Assembly: GCF_003058165.1 (NCBI RefSeq)
Contig: NZ_QBUC01000004.1
Location: 124,001 to 188,000 of the forward strand
Direction: 5' to 3'
Length of the DNA stretch: 64,000 nt
Source of the DNA: Paenisporosarcina sp. OV554
GTDB lineage: Bacteria > Bacillota > Bacilli > Bacillales_A > Planococcaceae
Shown: in pieces, positions 28,457 through 37,667 of the stretch
Layout of the letters: every line of letters begins with the position of its first letter
Position numbering within the stretch: position 1 is the first letter of the stretch
Program-made: the position numbers and the translations under genes
The notes under the pieces: generated by a model
The model's database searches: none
Seen by the model: only the letters and a program-made list of their open reading frames with translations
Told to the model about the DNA's origin: nothing

Positions 28457-28930
28457 TTATTGTGGAAAAACCGTTTCATTATTTACAATATACCAAACAT
28501 CTTTCACACCTTCACCATTGACATGGCCCTCTTGCTTATCATTTGCAAAATAGTAGAGCGGAAATCCTTTGTAAGCAACCTGCTCTGCCCCAGTGTCTTC
28601 TCGTTTAATTGTTCCAAAGTCTTTTTTGTCAAAGCCCTCCGGCACATCAAAATCTTTTTCCGTGAACGGCGGCCAATTTTCTAAACATTCACCAGCACAA
28701 TTGCTTTTTCCGGGTTCATCCTTTTTAAAATAATACAGTGTCATTCCTTTGGAATCAGCTAGGTACTTGCCCGTTTTCTCATTTTCCAATAACTTCAGGC
28801 TCTCGGCGGTTTCCTCGGCTGCGCCATTAACCACTTGATCCTCCTTGGCAGAATCTTGAGCATTATTTCCACATGCCGTTAAAAACATCACCATTGCAAA
28901 ATTCGTTAAAATAAACATCCGCTTTTTCAT
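28457..28930 (-). CDS. COG4315-type secreted lipoprotein (repeat of Yx(F/W/Y)xxD-like motif)
   Basis: A 157-residue lipoprotein. The lipobox is LTAC at residues ~17-20 after MKKRMFILTNFAMVMF. The mature protein has two copies of the Lipoprotein_15 motif: GMTLYYFKKDEPGKSNCAGE with CLENWPPF, and GFPLYYFANDKQEGHVNGEG with VKDVWYIV. Proteins of this family lie on the outer face of the membrane; their biochemical role is not established. It lies 22 bp downstream of the AcfC-like gene, and upstream of the sigma/anti-sigma pair, suggesting one envelope-stress module. Confidence 0.88.
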   Translation of the reverse strand: MKKRMFILTNFAMVMFLTACGNNAQDSAKEDQVVNGAAEETAESLKLLENEKTGKYLADSKGMTLYYFKKDEPGKSNCAGECLENWPPFTEKDFDVPEGFDKKDFGTIKREDTGAEQVAYKGFPLYYFANDKQEGHVNGEGVKDVWYIVNNETVFPQ

Positions 28931-28952
28931 TTAATCCCACTCCTTCTCCAAT

Positions 28953-29729
28953 TTATTTCCAGCCCCATTTTTGAAACACTTGATGGGAGACATCTGATTT
29001 TAAATAATCGATAAATTGTTTTGGTTCTTTCTTATTGTTAGTATTGCTAGTTATACTTATGGGAGTTCCTCTATAGAGCTTGTCTTCATCAGGGAGCTGA
29101 ACCAGTTCTGTCACATCTGACAGACGGTAATGCCAGGATTCATATGTAATCCAGGCGTCGTATTTAGAATTTGTCTTCCATAAATCGATAGCTTCTGCGC
29201 TGGATTTTACTGAAATAACAATATTGCTACTAATTCCAGAAATAAGCCCTTTTCTTCCTGCTAAATCCTCCCATAATCCCAGTTGTCCAGCCCCATTAAC
29301 ATCTACAATATTTACGCCATTCTTCGTTAAATCCTCCAAAGACTGTATCTTTTTAGGATTTCCTTTTCTGACTAAAATTCCCGCTGCCCGCGGATACAAT
29401 TCTGTACGGGTTTTTTCATTAATGATTCCCGGATGTCTAAGCATAAAATCAGTCAGCATATACTCGGATCCTCCATAAATAATGTCGGCATCCTGTTTGG
29501 CTTGATCAATCCATTTTGCTTCGGGGCCCGCTGTTACTTCGACCTTTATCCCCGTTTCGTTAGTAAACTGCTCCGCCAGTTCCTTGATTGGTCCAAGAGG
29601 TCCACCTGGGCCGTAAATTTTCACAACATCATCGGCAGCTTGCCCCCGGTTAGAATCCATTGCTGCTGAAAACCCTAACAAGACAAGCATGAATGATATT
29701 AATCCAACAAAAATAACCGTTTTCTTCAT
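28953..29729 (-). CDS. AcfC-like extracellular solute-binding protein
   Basis: I place the start at the ATG at 29729, preceded by AAAGGAGAGAAGCAAGAC; the frame stays open upstream but that part has no coding character. The 258-residue product has a signal peptide (MKKTVIFVGLISFMLVLLGF, cleavage around residue 30) and the fold of a type II periplasmic binding protein. KIYGPGGPLGPIKELAEQF, AGPEAKWIDQAKQDADIIYG and AWITYESWHYR match accessory colonization factor AcfC and molybdate/sulfate-binding relatives. No permease or ATPase partner is adjacent. It precedes the COG4315 lipoprotein by 22 bp, so they are probably co-transcribed. Ligand unknown. Confidence 0.85.
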   Translation of the reverse strand: MKKTVIFVGLISFMLVLLGFSAAMDSNRGQAADDVVKIYGPGGPLGPIKELAEQFTNETGIKVEVTAGPEAKWIDQAKQDADIIYGGSEYMLTDFMLRHPGIINEKTRTELYPRAAGILVRKGNPKKIQSLEDLTKNGVNIVDVNGAGQLGLWEDLAGRKGLISGISSNIVISVKSSAEAIDLWKTNSKYDAWITYESWHYRLSDVTELVQLPDEDKLYRGTPISITSNTNNKKEPKQFIDYLKSDVSHQVFQKWGWK

Positions 29730-29934
29730 GTCTTGCTTCTCTCCTTTCATGAAAAATCTGTTTGTACTATAGGTAACGAGACAAACCATCAAACGGTTTG
29801 AAAAAAAAATTATTATTTTTTGTTTTTTCAATCTACTATTGCAAGCTGAACAAATTAGCAAACAAACGTTATTGTTATTTTTTGTGAAGTAGATCAAAAA
29901 AGATACTTGCGGGATTAAAGATGAATGGAGTGTG

Positions 29935-30113
29935 ATGAAGCTGCAATCAACACCTTATTTCACATTTGATGGCAACGCAAGGGAGGCATTAGAGTATTAC
30001 GAAGAAGTATGCGATGGAGAAGTTCTGGGGATCCAAACGTTTGGTGAAGCCGATTTCCAACTCCGCCTGAAGTTGAAGATAGAGTCATACATGCACAATT
30101 TAAAAAGGTAGGC
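29935..30113 (+). pseudogene. PhnB-like VOC-family protein, truncated and frameshifted
   Basis: The frame begins MKLQSTPYFTFDGNAREALE and reaches FGEADF, typical of PhnB/glyoxalase-like proteins. One base is missing in the following CCAACTCCGCCTGAAG segment; restoring it gives PTPPEVEDRVIHAQFKK, the expected continuation. Homology then ends, leaving under half of the ~140-residue family length. Confidence 0.8.
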
Positions 30114-30190
30114 TATTCATAATGAAGTCTGATACTTTTTCTGGCATAGGAAAATGAGGATTTACAACGTTAAGGATACCTCAATATTTA

Positions 30191-30235
30191 AAAAAGCCGA
30201 ATTTCTCAGTATTATAAGTGAGAAATTCGGCTTTC
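30191..30235. terminator. Hairpin terminator downstream of the VOC remnant
   Basis: GCCGAATTTCTCA and TGAGAAATTCGGC form a 13-bp stem with A-run before and TTT after. Confidence 0.8.
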
Positions 30236-30314
30236 GTTACTTCACAATCGCGCCCGTTTGTTGAAAATATGCAGTTTTACGAACTGTATAAAAGACTAAA
30301 TAAGATCAATTTTG

Positions 30315-30348
30315 AATCGTTCGTAAAAGTGTGCTTTTACGAACGATT
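30315..30348. terminator. Hairpin between the VOC remnant and the ABC exporter
   Basis: AATCGTTCGTAAAAG and CTTTTACGAACGATT form a perfect 15-bp stem with a 4-nt loop. It may end the minus-strand exporter operon about 100 bp downstream of its stop; a U-run is poor. Confidence 0.6.
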
Positions 30349-30450
30349 TTGAAAGTCACTTAAAAGTGATATGTTTCTATCATAGTTTAATTCTTCTATT
30401 CATTTACAAAAGATATTGTATGCTCTCGGCCTATTTTATAAATATTCACT

Positions 30451-31125
30451 TTACAATATCAGCCCATCTTTCATTGTAATGACATGATCAGCATACGAAA
30501 GCATTTCTTCATCATGGGTTACCATCAACGTTGTAATACTCAACGTTTTAGTCAATTCTCGTATTAACGTCATTACGTCCTTCGATCTTTTTGAGTCTAA
30601 ACTTGCAGTGGGTTCATCCGCAAAAAGCATTTTGGGTTTGTGGATGATTGCACGTGCAATCGCCACACGCTGTTTTTCTCCTCCCGATAATGAAGCAGGG
30701 TAGGCATCCCTACGATGATCCATGTCAATCAATTTGAGTATTTTTGCAACTTCAACTTTTTGTTCCTTTTTTTTCATCTTTGTTCCCGAAACATCTAGCA
30801 TCAGCATCAGTTGTTCTTCTACAGTGAGAAAAGGGACGAGATGAGAGGATTGAAAGACGAATCCGAACTCACTTGCCCGGATTTTCCGGATTTGCTCCTG
30901 ACTCATGTCAGTCATGTTTTTTTTATTGAAAAGAACTTGCCCGTCCGTTGCGCGTTGAAGACCCGCAGCTATCGTAAGAATCGTACTTTTACCGGAACCT
31001 GAGGCACCAACTAACGCTGTTATTTCACCTTGATGTAGGGAAAGATTGATCCCTTTTAATACTTGTTCTTTCACTTCGCCATTTATAAAAGTTTTTTTGA
31101 CTTCATCAATTGTGAAGATTGTCAT
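30451..31125 (-). CDS. ABC transporter ATP-binding protein (HrtA-like)
   Basis: A 224-residue ATPase of the LolD/MacB/HrtA class. Walker A is GASGSGKST, the Q-loop lies in FGFVFQSSHLVPFL, the signature is SLSGGEKQRVAIARA, Walker B is MLFADEPTASLD, and the switch His is in MVTHDEE. It begins one base after the stop of the permease gene, so they form a two-gene operon. Length and partner match HrtBA, the heme exporter of Gram-positive bacteria, but other small FtsX-type exporters share this layout. There is no heme-sensing regulator next to it. Confidence 0.93.
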   Translation of the reverse strand: MTIFTIDEVKKTFINGEVKEQVLKGINLSLHQGEITALVGASGSGKSTILTIAAGLQRATDGQVLFNKKNMTDMSQEQIRKIRASEFGFVFQSSHLVPFLTVEEQLMLMLDVSGTKMKKKEQKVEVAKILKLIDMDHRRDAYPASLSGGEKQRVAIARAIIHKPKMLFADEPTASLDSKRSKDVMTLIRELTKTLSITTLMVTHDEEMLSYADHVITMKDGLIL

Positions 31126-31126
31126 C

Positions 31127-32161
31127 TTAAACCTCTCCTTGTTGAATTGCTTGTAGTGGTTCGACTTTTTTAATTTGGATGCCTGAAAGCGTAGCGCCTA
31201 CAAATCCAATGATCACGAATATTATCGATAATTGGACAGTCGTTTGAAGGGTTAAACTGAAAGGCATTCCTTCGGGCGCAATCATGGTGAAACCTTGGCT
31301 CAATGCAACTGACAAAGTAAGTGCGATTACGGTGATGAAAAGCATTTGTGACCACATCATTCCGAATAATCGACTTGTTTTAACACCGAGTGCTTTCAAA
31401 ATCCCATATAATCCGATTTTTTGAACGTTCATCATATAGAAAAAGATTGCAAACAACATCCCACTGATGACGACTAAAAACCATACGATCATATTAAGAG
31501 ACATCTGTTCCGCGCTATAACTTGGAATCGTATTGAAAAATTCTTTACTTGAAAATGATTGTAATCCCGCAATGTCTGGTCCTTTTTCTTGCCCAGCTAC
31601 GAATACCAATTGCATTTCGTCCACTCCGTAAATTTCTTTGTAGTTTTCCATATTGATATAAGCGACAGGTGCGTGGCTATATTTCTTTTGATCAACAAAA
31701 CCTTTCACTGTGAATTCACCGCTGAACTGATTGTTCGTTATTGTATCGCCTACTTTTATACCGTCTTCTTCCAATGAACGATCTAATACGATTTCTCCTT
31801 CACCGACTTTTTCGAATAACCTCGAATCAGTCGAAGTAACAAAAGCAACACTATGTTGTTTGTCTTCTGCATCGTTCACAAAGCCCATCTGAATTGAAAA
31901 TGCTGCTGCATCCTTCTGGTCATTTAATACTTTATCTTGTGTGCTTTCATCTATTTTCGAAAGATTATAGGTTTCATTCGCATCGTCATTCATATAAAAT
32001 TGACCATCCGGTAAATCTTTTATTAAAGCTGCATTATCTTGGGATAACCCATTCGCTAATCCAGAAATGATAAACGTTAAAAAACTAACCAGAAATATGA
32101 TTGATCCTAAAATAATAAATTTTGCTTTACTCTTTTTAATTTCTTTCCATGCAATATTCAT
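31127..32161 (-). CDS. FtsX-type ABC transporter permease (HrtB-like)
   Basis: A 344-residue permease with one N-terminal transmembrane helix (~15-37: FIILGSIIFLVSFLTFIISG), a large extracellular MacB-like domain (~40-220) and three C-terminal helices (~225-340: MIVWFLVVISGMLFAIFFYM, MLFITVIALTLSVALSQGF, IIFVIIGFVGATLSG). The start MNIAWKEIKKSKAKFI and the length are close to heme-exporter HrtB. It is the first gene of the operon. A role in heme or small-molecule efflux is inferred from this likeness only. Confidence 0.85.
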   Translation of the reverse strand: MNIAWKEIKKSKAKFIILGSIIFLVSFLTFIISGLANGLSQDNAALIKDLPDGQFYMNDDANETYNLSKIDESTQDKVLNDQKDAAAFSIQMGFVNDAEDKQHSVAFVTSTDSRLFEKVGEGEIVLDRSLEEDGIKVGDTITNNQFSGEFTVKGFVDQKKYSHAPVAYINMENYKEIYGVDEMQLVFVAGQEKGPDIAGLQSFSSKEFFNTIPSYSAEQMSLNMIVWFLVVISGMLFAIFFYMMNVQKIGLYGILKALGVKTSRLFGMMWSQMLFITVIALTLSVALSQGFTMIAPEGMPFSLTLQTTVQLSIIFVIIGFVGATLSGIQIKKVEPLQAIQQGEV

Positions 32162-32836
32162 CTTTTACGCCTCCGTTTTACTTGATATCTTCAGTTTATA
32201 CATCTTAGGTGAACGGAAGATGAACAGGTGGTTACATTTCAATCAACGCTGAGAGAAATTTTGCTCCCTATTTAGAGTAACCGCATTTTAAAGATAGGGT
32301 TGTTATAAAAAAATTAGATGTAAGGACTCAGTTTAGATTATTAAATTTTAGTAAATATCGTAGGAATAGAATTTGGACAAAGATAATAACCGTCTGTACA
32401 GGTGTATATTTTTGTGTGTGGTAGGGATGGTCAATGTTGGATGAGGAACAATGAGGTATCTAGCATTAAATAATGGTTTTGATGAGTATATAAATACCTT
32501 CACCGTTTTTTATAGCAATTAATTATACGGTTAGTCCAGCGATGGTTATAACAGTTGACATAATACGTAGTAGAAAAAAGGAACTTTAGAGATGATTAGA
32601 AATCATCAACTTGAGATTGCATTTTATATACTTGAATCAATTTCAAAAATCTGAGCCCTCACAGCTCTATGGGTGTAAGACAAGGGAAAAGAGGACCGTC
32701 CCAAACATGGAACCCATCCTTCTATTGTGGCAAGGTTGGTCAAATCGTACGTTGCTTACGTAATTAATCCAAAGAAGCCACCTGCGAAAAGAGCAGGTGT
32801 CCAGCTGCCCTCCTCCATCTAATAAGAGGATGCATT
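32162..32836. other. Intergenic region between the exporter and methionine operons
   Basis: No convincing gene. The left part must hold the promoter of the exporter operon. At 32779-32798 CACCTGC and GCAGGTG form a short hairpin just after the yitJ end, possibly the terminator of the methionine operon, though without a clear U-run. Confidence 0.4.
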
Positions 32837-34708
32837 TCAGTTGAATGAATGAATGGTGCTTACGGCAATTCTGTTCCTCTGCAACTCGCTTGCACGCTGA
32901 CGGGCATATAGAGCTAACTCAACGGTTAGTTCATATCGTAAAAATGGTGTAATTAAATAAATCCCATTGAATAAGTCTAATGCTGTATCAATTAATGACT
33001 TCGTAATTTCAAGTCCTTCTTGTACCGCCTGAACCGGGTTATCATTAAATTTTGCCATCCGATCACGAATCGTTTTCGAGATTTTGATTCCAGGTACTTC
33101 ATTATGAAGAAACTCAGCGTTTTTACTGCTTAGTAAGGGCATTAAACCAATATATATAGGCGCATTAAGATGTTTGGTAGATTCGTAAACTTCCAGTAAT
33201 TTTTCCTCTGAAAATACAGGCTGTGAGATAAAATAATCTGCGCCAAGCTGAACTTTCTTTTCAAGACGCTGCACCGCTTTATCTAGATAACGGACATTTG
33301 GATTAAAAGCAGCCGCAATGCTAAAAGCAGTTTTTTGGCCAAGATCTTTTCCTGAAAAAGATAAACCTTCATTAAGTTGTTTGATCATTTGAATCAGCTC
33401 AAAGGATGACACATCATAAACAGAAGATGCTCCTGGGAAATCGCCGACTCTAGCAGGATCGCCCGTTATCGCCAGTACATCATTCATCCCTAAAGTGTGC
33501 AGGCCCATCAAATGGGATTGCAGACCGATGAGGTTGCGGTCCCTGCAAGCTATATGGATGAGTGGCCGCATCGCCAGTTGAGTTTTAACCAGGTAACCCA
33601 ATGACTCATTTGAAATACGAACAGAGGCAAGCGAGTTATCCGCCAGTGTAATCGCATCGATTCCCACTTCTTTTAAAGCTTTTGCTCCCTTGAAAAATTT
33701 TGTTGTATCTAATTTCCGAGGAGGATCTAACTCAACAATAATCGATGGTTTCTCCTTTACAATTTTCTCAAGAGGCGGGAATTCCCTTTTTATTGAAATT
33801 GCTTCCACAACTCGTTTAGCTGGTTTTATTTTTACAACCTTTTGTGTAATTGGAACCACATTTTTTAATTCGGAAGCAAAGGCTCTAATATGATCAGGTG
33901 TAGTACCGCAACATCCTCCAAGGAGACCAACTCCTTCATTGCGAAATGCCAGTGCTGACTTTCGAAAGTACTCCGCATCACCTTCATAATGAAATTTACC
34001 ATCCGTATATGCGGGCAGGCTGGCATTTGGATAGGCAGAAAGATAAGAATGTGCTGGAATCTCAATCTGTTCAAGTGATAACAACGTATGATGTGGTCCG
34101 AGGCGACAATTGAGACCAATGACATCAGCACCAAGGCTTTCGAGCTGTAAAAATGCTTCATTGACAGGTGTTTGATCTTGCAAAATTCCTGGCTCTTGAA
34201 GTGCTAGTTGTGCAATGATTGGAAGATTTGTTTCCTTACGAGCGATTGGAAGAACGGCTTCAAGCTCTTGAAGGTCATAGAAAGTTTCGAGGAGAATCCC
34301 ATCAACCCCTTCTAATAAAAGGCAATATAACTGTTCCCGAAAGCTTCGCTTTAGGTCTTCTAATGAAATAGAATTGGGCTTTACTCCCCGATTACCACCA
34401 ATCGTCCCAAAAACATAAGCCTCGTTCCTAGCTGCTATTTTGGCATTATGGACAGCGGCACTATTGATTTCTTTTACCGAATCTTCCAGTCCATACCTTT
34501 GCAGCTTTATATAATTAGCTGCATACGTGTTCGTCTGAATCACATCTGCACCTGCACCTATATACGCTTTATGGATGTTTTGAATTTGTTCCGGATGGGA
34601 TAGGTTTAGTTCCTCAAAGCAACAATCTGTCCCGTACGAGTATAGGAGAGTACCCATAGCGCCATCTCCTATTAAAATTTGGTTTTTTAATTTCCCCAAA
34701 AAACTCAT
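32837..34708 (-). CDS. yitJ: Bifunctional homocysteine S-methyltransferase / methylenetetrahydrofolate reductase
   Basis: A 623-residue two-domain enzyme. The N-terminal homocysteine methyltransferase barrel (~1-285) carries the zinc-binding Cys in [10 protein letters not shown] and the Cys pair in [12 protein letters not shown]. The C-terminal MTHFR barrel (~315-600) shows [50 protein letters not shown] and FISQPVF. In Bacillus this protein reduces methylene-THF and supports homocysteine methylation. Its ATG overlaps the metC stop by 4 bp (ATGA), giving translational coupling. It is the last gene of metI-metC-yitJ. Confidence 0.93.
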   Translation of the reverse strand: MSFLGKLKNQILIGDGAMGTLLYSYGTDCCFEELNLSHPEQIQNIHKAYIGAGADVIQTNTYAANYIKLQRYGLEDSVKEINSAAVHNAKIAARNEAYVFGTIGGNRGVKPNSISLEDLKRSFREQLYCLLLEGVDGILLETFYDLQELEAVLPIARKETNLPIIAQLALQEPGILQDQTPVNEAFLQLESLGADVIGLNCRLGPHHTLLSLEQIEIPAHSYLSAYPNASLPAYTDGKFHYEGDAEYFRKSALAFRNEGVGLLGGCCGTTPDHIRAFASELKNVVPITQKVVKIKPAKRVVEAISIKREFPPLEKIVKEKPSIIVELDPPRKLDTTKFFKGAKALKEVGIDAITLADNSLASVRISNESLGYLVKTQLAMRPLIHIACRDRNLIGLQSHLMGLHTLGMNDVLAITGDPARVGDFPGASSVYDVSSFELIQMIKQLNEGLSFSGKDLGQKTAFSIAAAFNPNVRYLDKAVQRLEKKVQLGADYFISQPVFSEEKLLEVYESTKHLNAPIYIGLMPLLSSKNAEFLHNEVPGIKISKTIRDRMAKFNDNPVQAVQEGLEITKSLIDTALDLFNGIYLITPFLRYELTVELALYARQRASELQRNRIAVSTIHSFN

Positions 34709-35898
34709 TGGCGCTCTCCTCCATGATAGATAAATTGTCTATCTTGAACATGCTGAAAGGCTCGTGAAAAATCCTTGATAAGATCATTCGGGTTTTCAAG
34801 GCCGACTGATAAGCGCAGAAGGCTATTTTTGATGCCACTTTTTTCTCTTTCCTCTTTTGGCATCGCCGCATGGGACATTTTAGTCGGATACGACAAAATC
34901 GACTCTACAGACCCAAGGCTTACTCCAAATACAGGGATTTTCACATTCGAAACAAATGAACGAAGCGCATCCTCATTGGCAAGTTCAAATGATAAAACCG
35001 CACCTGGTCCGTCTGCCTGATTTTTTTGAAGCAGATGCTGTGGATGACTTTCAAGAGCTGGGTAATAAACCTTATCGATAAGCGGGTGACCTTGTAAAAA
35101 TTCGGCAAGTAATATTGCAGATTTTTGTGATTGTTCGAGTCGGACATGAAGCGTTTTAAGACCTCTTAGCACAAGCCATGCATCCTGAACACCCAGAATA
35201 GCCCCAAACGAATTTTGTAAAAAGCCCAGCCTTTTCGCTAATTTTTCATCCTTGACAACTGCCAATCCAGCAACTACATCGCTATGTCCTGATAGAAATT
35301 TGGTTGCACTATGTAGTACAACATCAGCCCCTAGTTCAAGTGGTTTTTGCAAGGCAGGAGTGAGAAAAGTGTTATCGACGAATGTTAAGGCATTATTTTC
35401 TTTTGCTAACTTGCTAACCGCTTTGATGTCTGTCACCTTCAATAAAGGATTTGATGGTGTTTCAACATAAAGCACTTCTGTATTTGGCTTAATAGCTTGT
35501 TTTACTTGGATTAGATTCGTCATATCGACAAAGGTATATTCAATTCCGTATCGTGACAGGACTTCGGTGATCAATCGATAGGTTCCTCCATAAACATCCT
35601 CTGAAATCACGACATGATCTCCTGAAGAGAGAAGCAGAAATGCCGTTGAAATCGCTGCTATCCCGGAAGAAAAGGCGAATCCATTTGTTCCACCTTCTAG
35701 TTCCGCAATAACTTCTTCTAGCGCATTCCTTGTCGGATTAGAGCTGCGACTGTAATCATATTTCCCAAAATGATCGATATCAAATTGATGAAAAGTTGAC
35801 GCATGTTGGATCGCTACACTCACAGCGCCAGTATTCGAATCAATCTTATGACGATTGTGTAACAGCCTTGTTTCAAAGGAATATTCTCTGTTCTCCAT
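34705..35898 (-). CDS. metC: Cystathionine beta-lyase
   Basis: A 397-residue Cys/Met-metabolism PLP enzyme. Motifs are [59 protein letters not shown] and the PLP-binding Lys in [14 protein letters not shown]. It would cleave cystathionine to homocysteine, pyruvate and ammonia. I distinguish it from MetI by its place as second gene and by its likeness to Bacillus MetC. Its ATG shares one base with the metI stop (TAATG), so translation is coupled. Confidence 0.88.
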   Translation of the reverse strand: MENREYSFETRLLHNRHKIDSNTGAVSVAIQHASTFHQFDIDHFGKYDYSRSSNPTRNALEEVIAELEGGTNGFAFSSGIAAISTAFLLLSSGDHVVISEDVYGGTYRLITEVLSRYGIEYTFVDMTNLIQVKQAIKPNTEVLYVETPSNPLLKVTDIKAVSKLAKENNALTFVDNTFLTPALQKPLELGADVVLHSATKFLSGHSDVVAGLAVVKDEKLAKRLGFLQNSFGAILGVQDAWLVLRGLKTLHVRLEQSQKSAILLAEFLQGHPLIDKVYYPALESHPQHLLQKNQADGPGAVLSFELANEDALRSFVSNVKIPVFGVSLGSVESILSYPTKMSHAAMPKEEREKSGIKNSLLRLSVGLENPNDLIKDFSRAFQHVQDRQFIYHGGERQ

Positions 35899-37010
35899 TA
35901 AATAATCATCTCCTCTCTTATGTGGACAAAAGCTTGTTCAAGGTCTGAAAGCAAATCTTCTGCATCTTCAATTCCAACTGAAAAACGCAATAATCGATTG
36001 CAAACACCTGCTTGAATCCTAGTCTCTTCAGGGATATCAGCATGTGTTTGAGTGGCAGGGTAGGTGATGAAACTTTCTGTTCCTCCAAGGCTTTCGGCAA
36101 ATGTAATAAGGGATAAACCTTGTAAAAATGGATTAATCCATGACTCTTCTTTTAGGCGAAAAGAGATCATTCCACCTCTTCCTGGATAAAAAACGTCGGT
36201 TACAGTTTGAAGATTGGAAAGGTAACGGACGACTTCCTTGGCATTTTTCTCATGCCGATTCATTCGGAGCGATAAAGTTTTCATACCGCGCATCAATAGC
36301 CAAGAGTCAAATGGACTAAGCACAGCTCCCGTACTGTTATGGTAATGCGCCAGGTCCTCACATAGTTTTTTTCCTTTAGCAACAATAAGGCCAGCAAGAA
36401 CATCATTATGACCGCCTAAATATTTGGTTGCGCTGTGGATAACAATGTCAGCACCAAGAGTGATTGGCTGTTGCAAGAGAGGCGTATAGAAAGTGTTATC
36501 GACAATCAGCATAATTCCGTGTTTTTTGGCAATTTCAGAAACAGCGGAAATATCTGTTTTCTTCATTAAGGGGTTTGTAGGTGTTTCCAGAAAGATGGCT
36601 TTTGTTTGAGGGGTAATCTTTCTTTCGATCTCTTCCGGACAACATGTGTTTACATATTGACACTTCAACCCCCATTTTTTATATCCTTGTTCTAATAAAC
36701 GATAGGTTCCTCCATATAAATCTTCACTAACTAACCATTCATCACCTGATTGAAAAAGGGACAAAACGGTCATAATTGCCGCCATCCCAGAACTACAGGC
36801 GAAGCCTTGATCCCCATATTCCAAATCTGATATTGTATTTTCAAGGAGCTGACGTGTTGGGTTTCCAGTACGACTATAATCAAACTCCGTCGATTGCCCA
36901 AGCCCTTCATGACGATAGGCAGTAGAAAAATAAACAGGGGGATTCACAGTCCCTGTAACCGTATCACTGCGATTTCCAATTTGAGCAAGTTGTGTATCGA
37001 TTTTATACAT
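35898..37010 (-). CDS. metI: Cystathionine gamma-synthase / O-acetylhomoserine thiolyase
   Basis: A 370-residue PLP enzyme; the start is set at the ATG at 37010 because AGAGGAGTGATAGGG precedes it, and MYKIDTQLAQIGNRSD matches the family N-terminus and the ~373-residue length of Bacillus MetI. Motifs: FDYSRTGNPTRQLLE, SSGMAAIMTV, EDLYGGTYRLLEQGYKKWG, LETPTNPLMKKTDI and the PLP Lys in IHSATKYLGGHNDV. It joins cysteine (or sulfide) to acylated homoserine. First gene of the operon with metC and yitJ. No SAM riboswitch lies directly before it; a relic lies farther upstream, before the YezD-like gene. Confidence 0.9.
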   Translation of the reverse strand: MYKIDTQLAQIGNRSDTVTGTVNPPVYFSTAYRHEGLGQSTEFDYSRTGNPTRQLLENTISDLEYGDQGFACSSGMAAIMTVLSLFQSGDEWLVSEDLYGGTYRLLEQGYKKWGLKCQYVNTCCPEEIERKITPQTKAIFLETPTNPLMKKTDISAVSEIAKKHGIMLIVDNTFYTPLLQQPITLGADIVIHSATKYLGGHNDVLAGLIVAKGKKLCEDLAHYHNSTGAVLSPFDSWLLMRGMKTLSLRMNRHEKNAKEVVRYLSNLQTVTDVFYPGRGGMISFRLKEESWINPFLQGLSLITFAESLGGTESFITYPATQTHADIPEETRIQAGVCNRLLRFSVGIEDAEDLLSDLEQAFVHIREEMII

Positions 37011-37177
37011 CCCTATCACTCCTCTAATACAAATGTCGGTGCACATTAAAACGGCTTTCTCCATTGTGGATCTTCAGTTAGTGATAATCTCGCTTCAGAT
37101 TCGTACAACGAGTAAAATAATCTCTAACTTATTAACATGATCCTTCCATTCCAATCTATTTTCTTTGCCTAGGATAT

Positions 37178-37240
37178 AAAAAAGACCTCTTGTATTCCAT
37201 AAAATTGTCAATAAACAATCCTACGGAATACAAGAGGCCT
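37178..37240 (-). terminator. Long-stem terminator between the YezD-like gene and metI
   Basis: GGCCTCTTGTATTCC pairs with GGAATACAAGAGGTC, followed on the minus strand by TTTTTT. The loop is about 26 nt. It ends the YezD-like transcript or, if upstream pairing alternatives exist, may attenuate read-through into metI. Confidence 0.85.
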
Positions 37241-37279
37241 CCAGTTATCCGGTCAGCTTCTTTTTCATATTTCCATTTT

Positions 37280-37435
37280 TCAAACAGAAAACCGTTGCTT
37301 TTCTATGCGATTTATTTGAACAATTTTTCCTTCATGAACCGTAATTTGTAGCTCTCCAAAATGCAAACCTTCAAGTGCTTCTGCGATAATTTCAAACTTT
37401 TCCTTTTCCTTACCTTCTTTCACCAAATCTCCCAT
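37280..37435 (-). CDS. YezD-family (DUF2292) small protein
   Basis: A 51-residue protein: MGDLVKEGKEKEKFEIIAEA followed by LEGLHFGELQITVHEGKIVQ and INRIEKQRFSV. The core (EAL.GL.FG...I.VH.GK.VQI.R.EK.R) matches the DUF2292/YezD family, which is often encoded with sulfur-assimilation genes in Firmicutes; its function is not established. The ATG is preceded by GGGAGTTGATATTGA. It lies between the end of metE and metI on the same strand, downstream of a partial SAM-I-like sequence. Confidence 0.8.
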   Translation of the reverse strand: MGDLVKEGKEKEKFEIIAEALEGLHFGELQITVHEGKIVQINRIEKQRFSV

Positions 37436-37504
37436 TCAATATCAACTCCCATATGCTTACATTAACTCAATATACACGACCTCTTTTTTAGAAGATTTGA
37501 AAAG

Positions 37505-37590
37505 CTCTGCTTGAATTGGCACCGTTAGAATTCGATTCTGTGGTTGCCGAGTTATCCAAGACTCTTTAAAGGTAAGACTTATATAGAAGG
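37505..37590 (-). promoter_or_regulatory. Relic or truncated SAM-I riboswitch upstream of the YezD-like gene
   Basis: On the minus strand, CGGCAACC is followed 23 nt later by GGTGCCAATTC and AGCAG, matching the middle of SAM-I riboswitches (GGCAACC...GGTGC.AATTCC.GCAG). The 5' half that the intact copies at 40.1 and 40.4 kb carry (AGAGAGGTGGAGGGA and the GCCC...GAAACC kink-turn partner) is missing or replaced. It probably no longer binds SAM. Confidence 0.6.
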
Positions 37591-37667
37591 AACAGCCTAT
37601 GCTTGTGCGAAAGGCTCCCAAGATTTTCTATTTCACTTTCATTTTTCGGATATTCCACTCTGGAAGT

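Noticed and set aside
37065-37177. Functional SAM riboswitch directly before metI
   Set aside because: No GGTGGAGGG, GAAACC or GGCAACC-like core is present between the YezD-gene terminator and metI.
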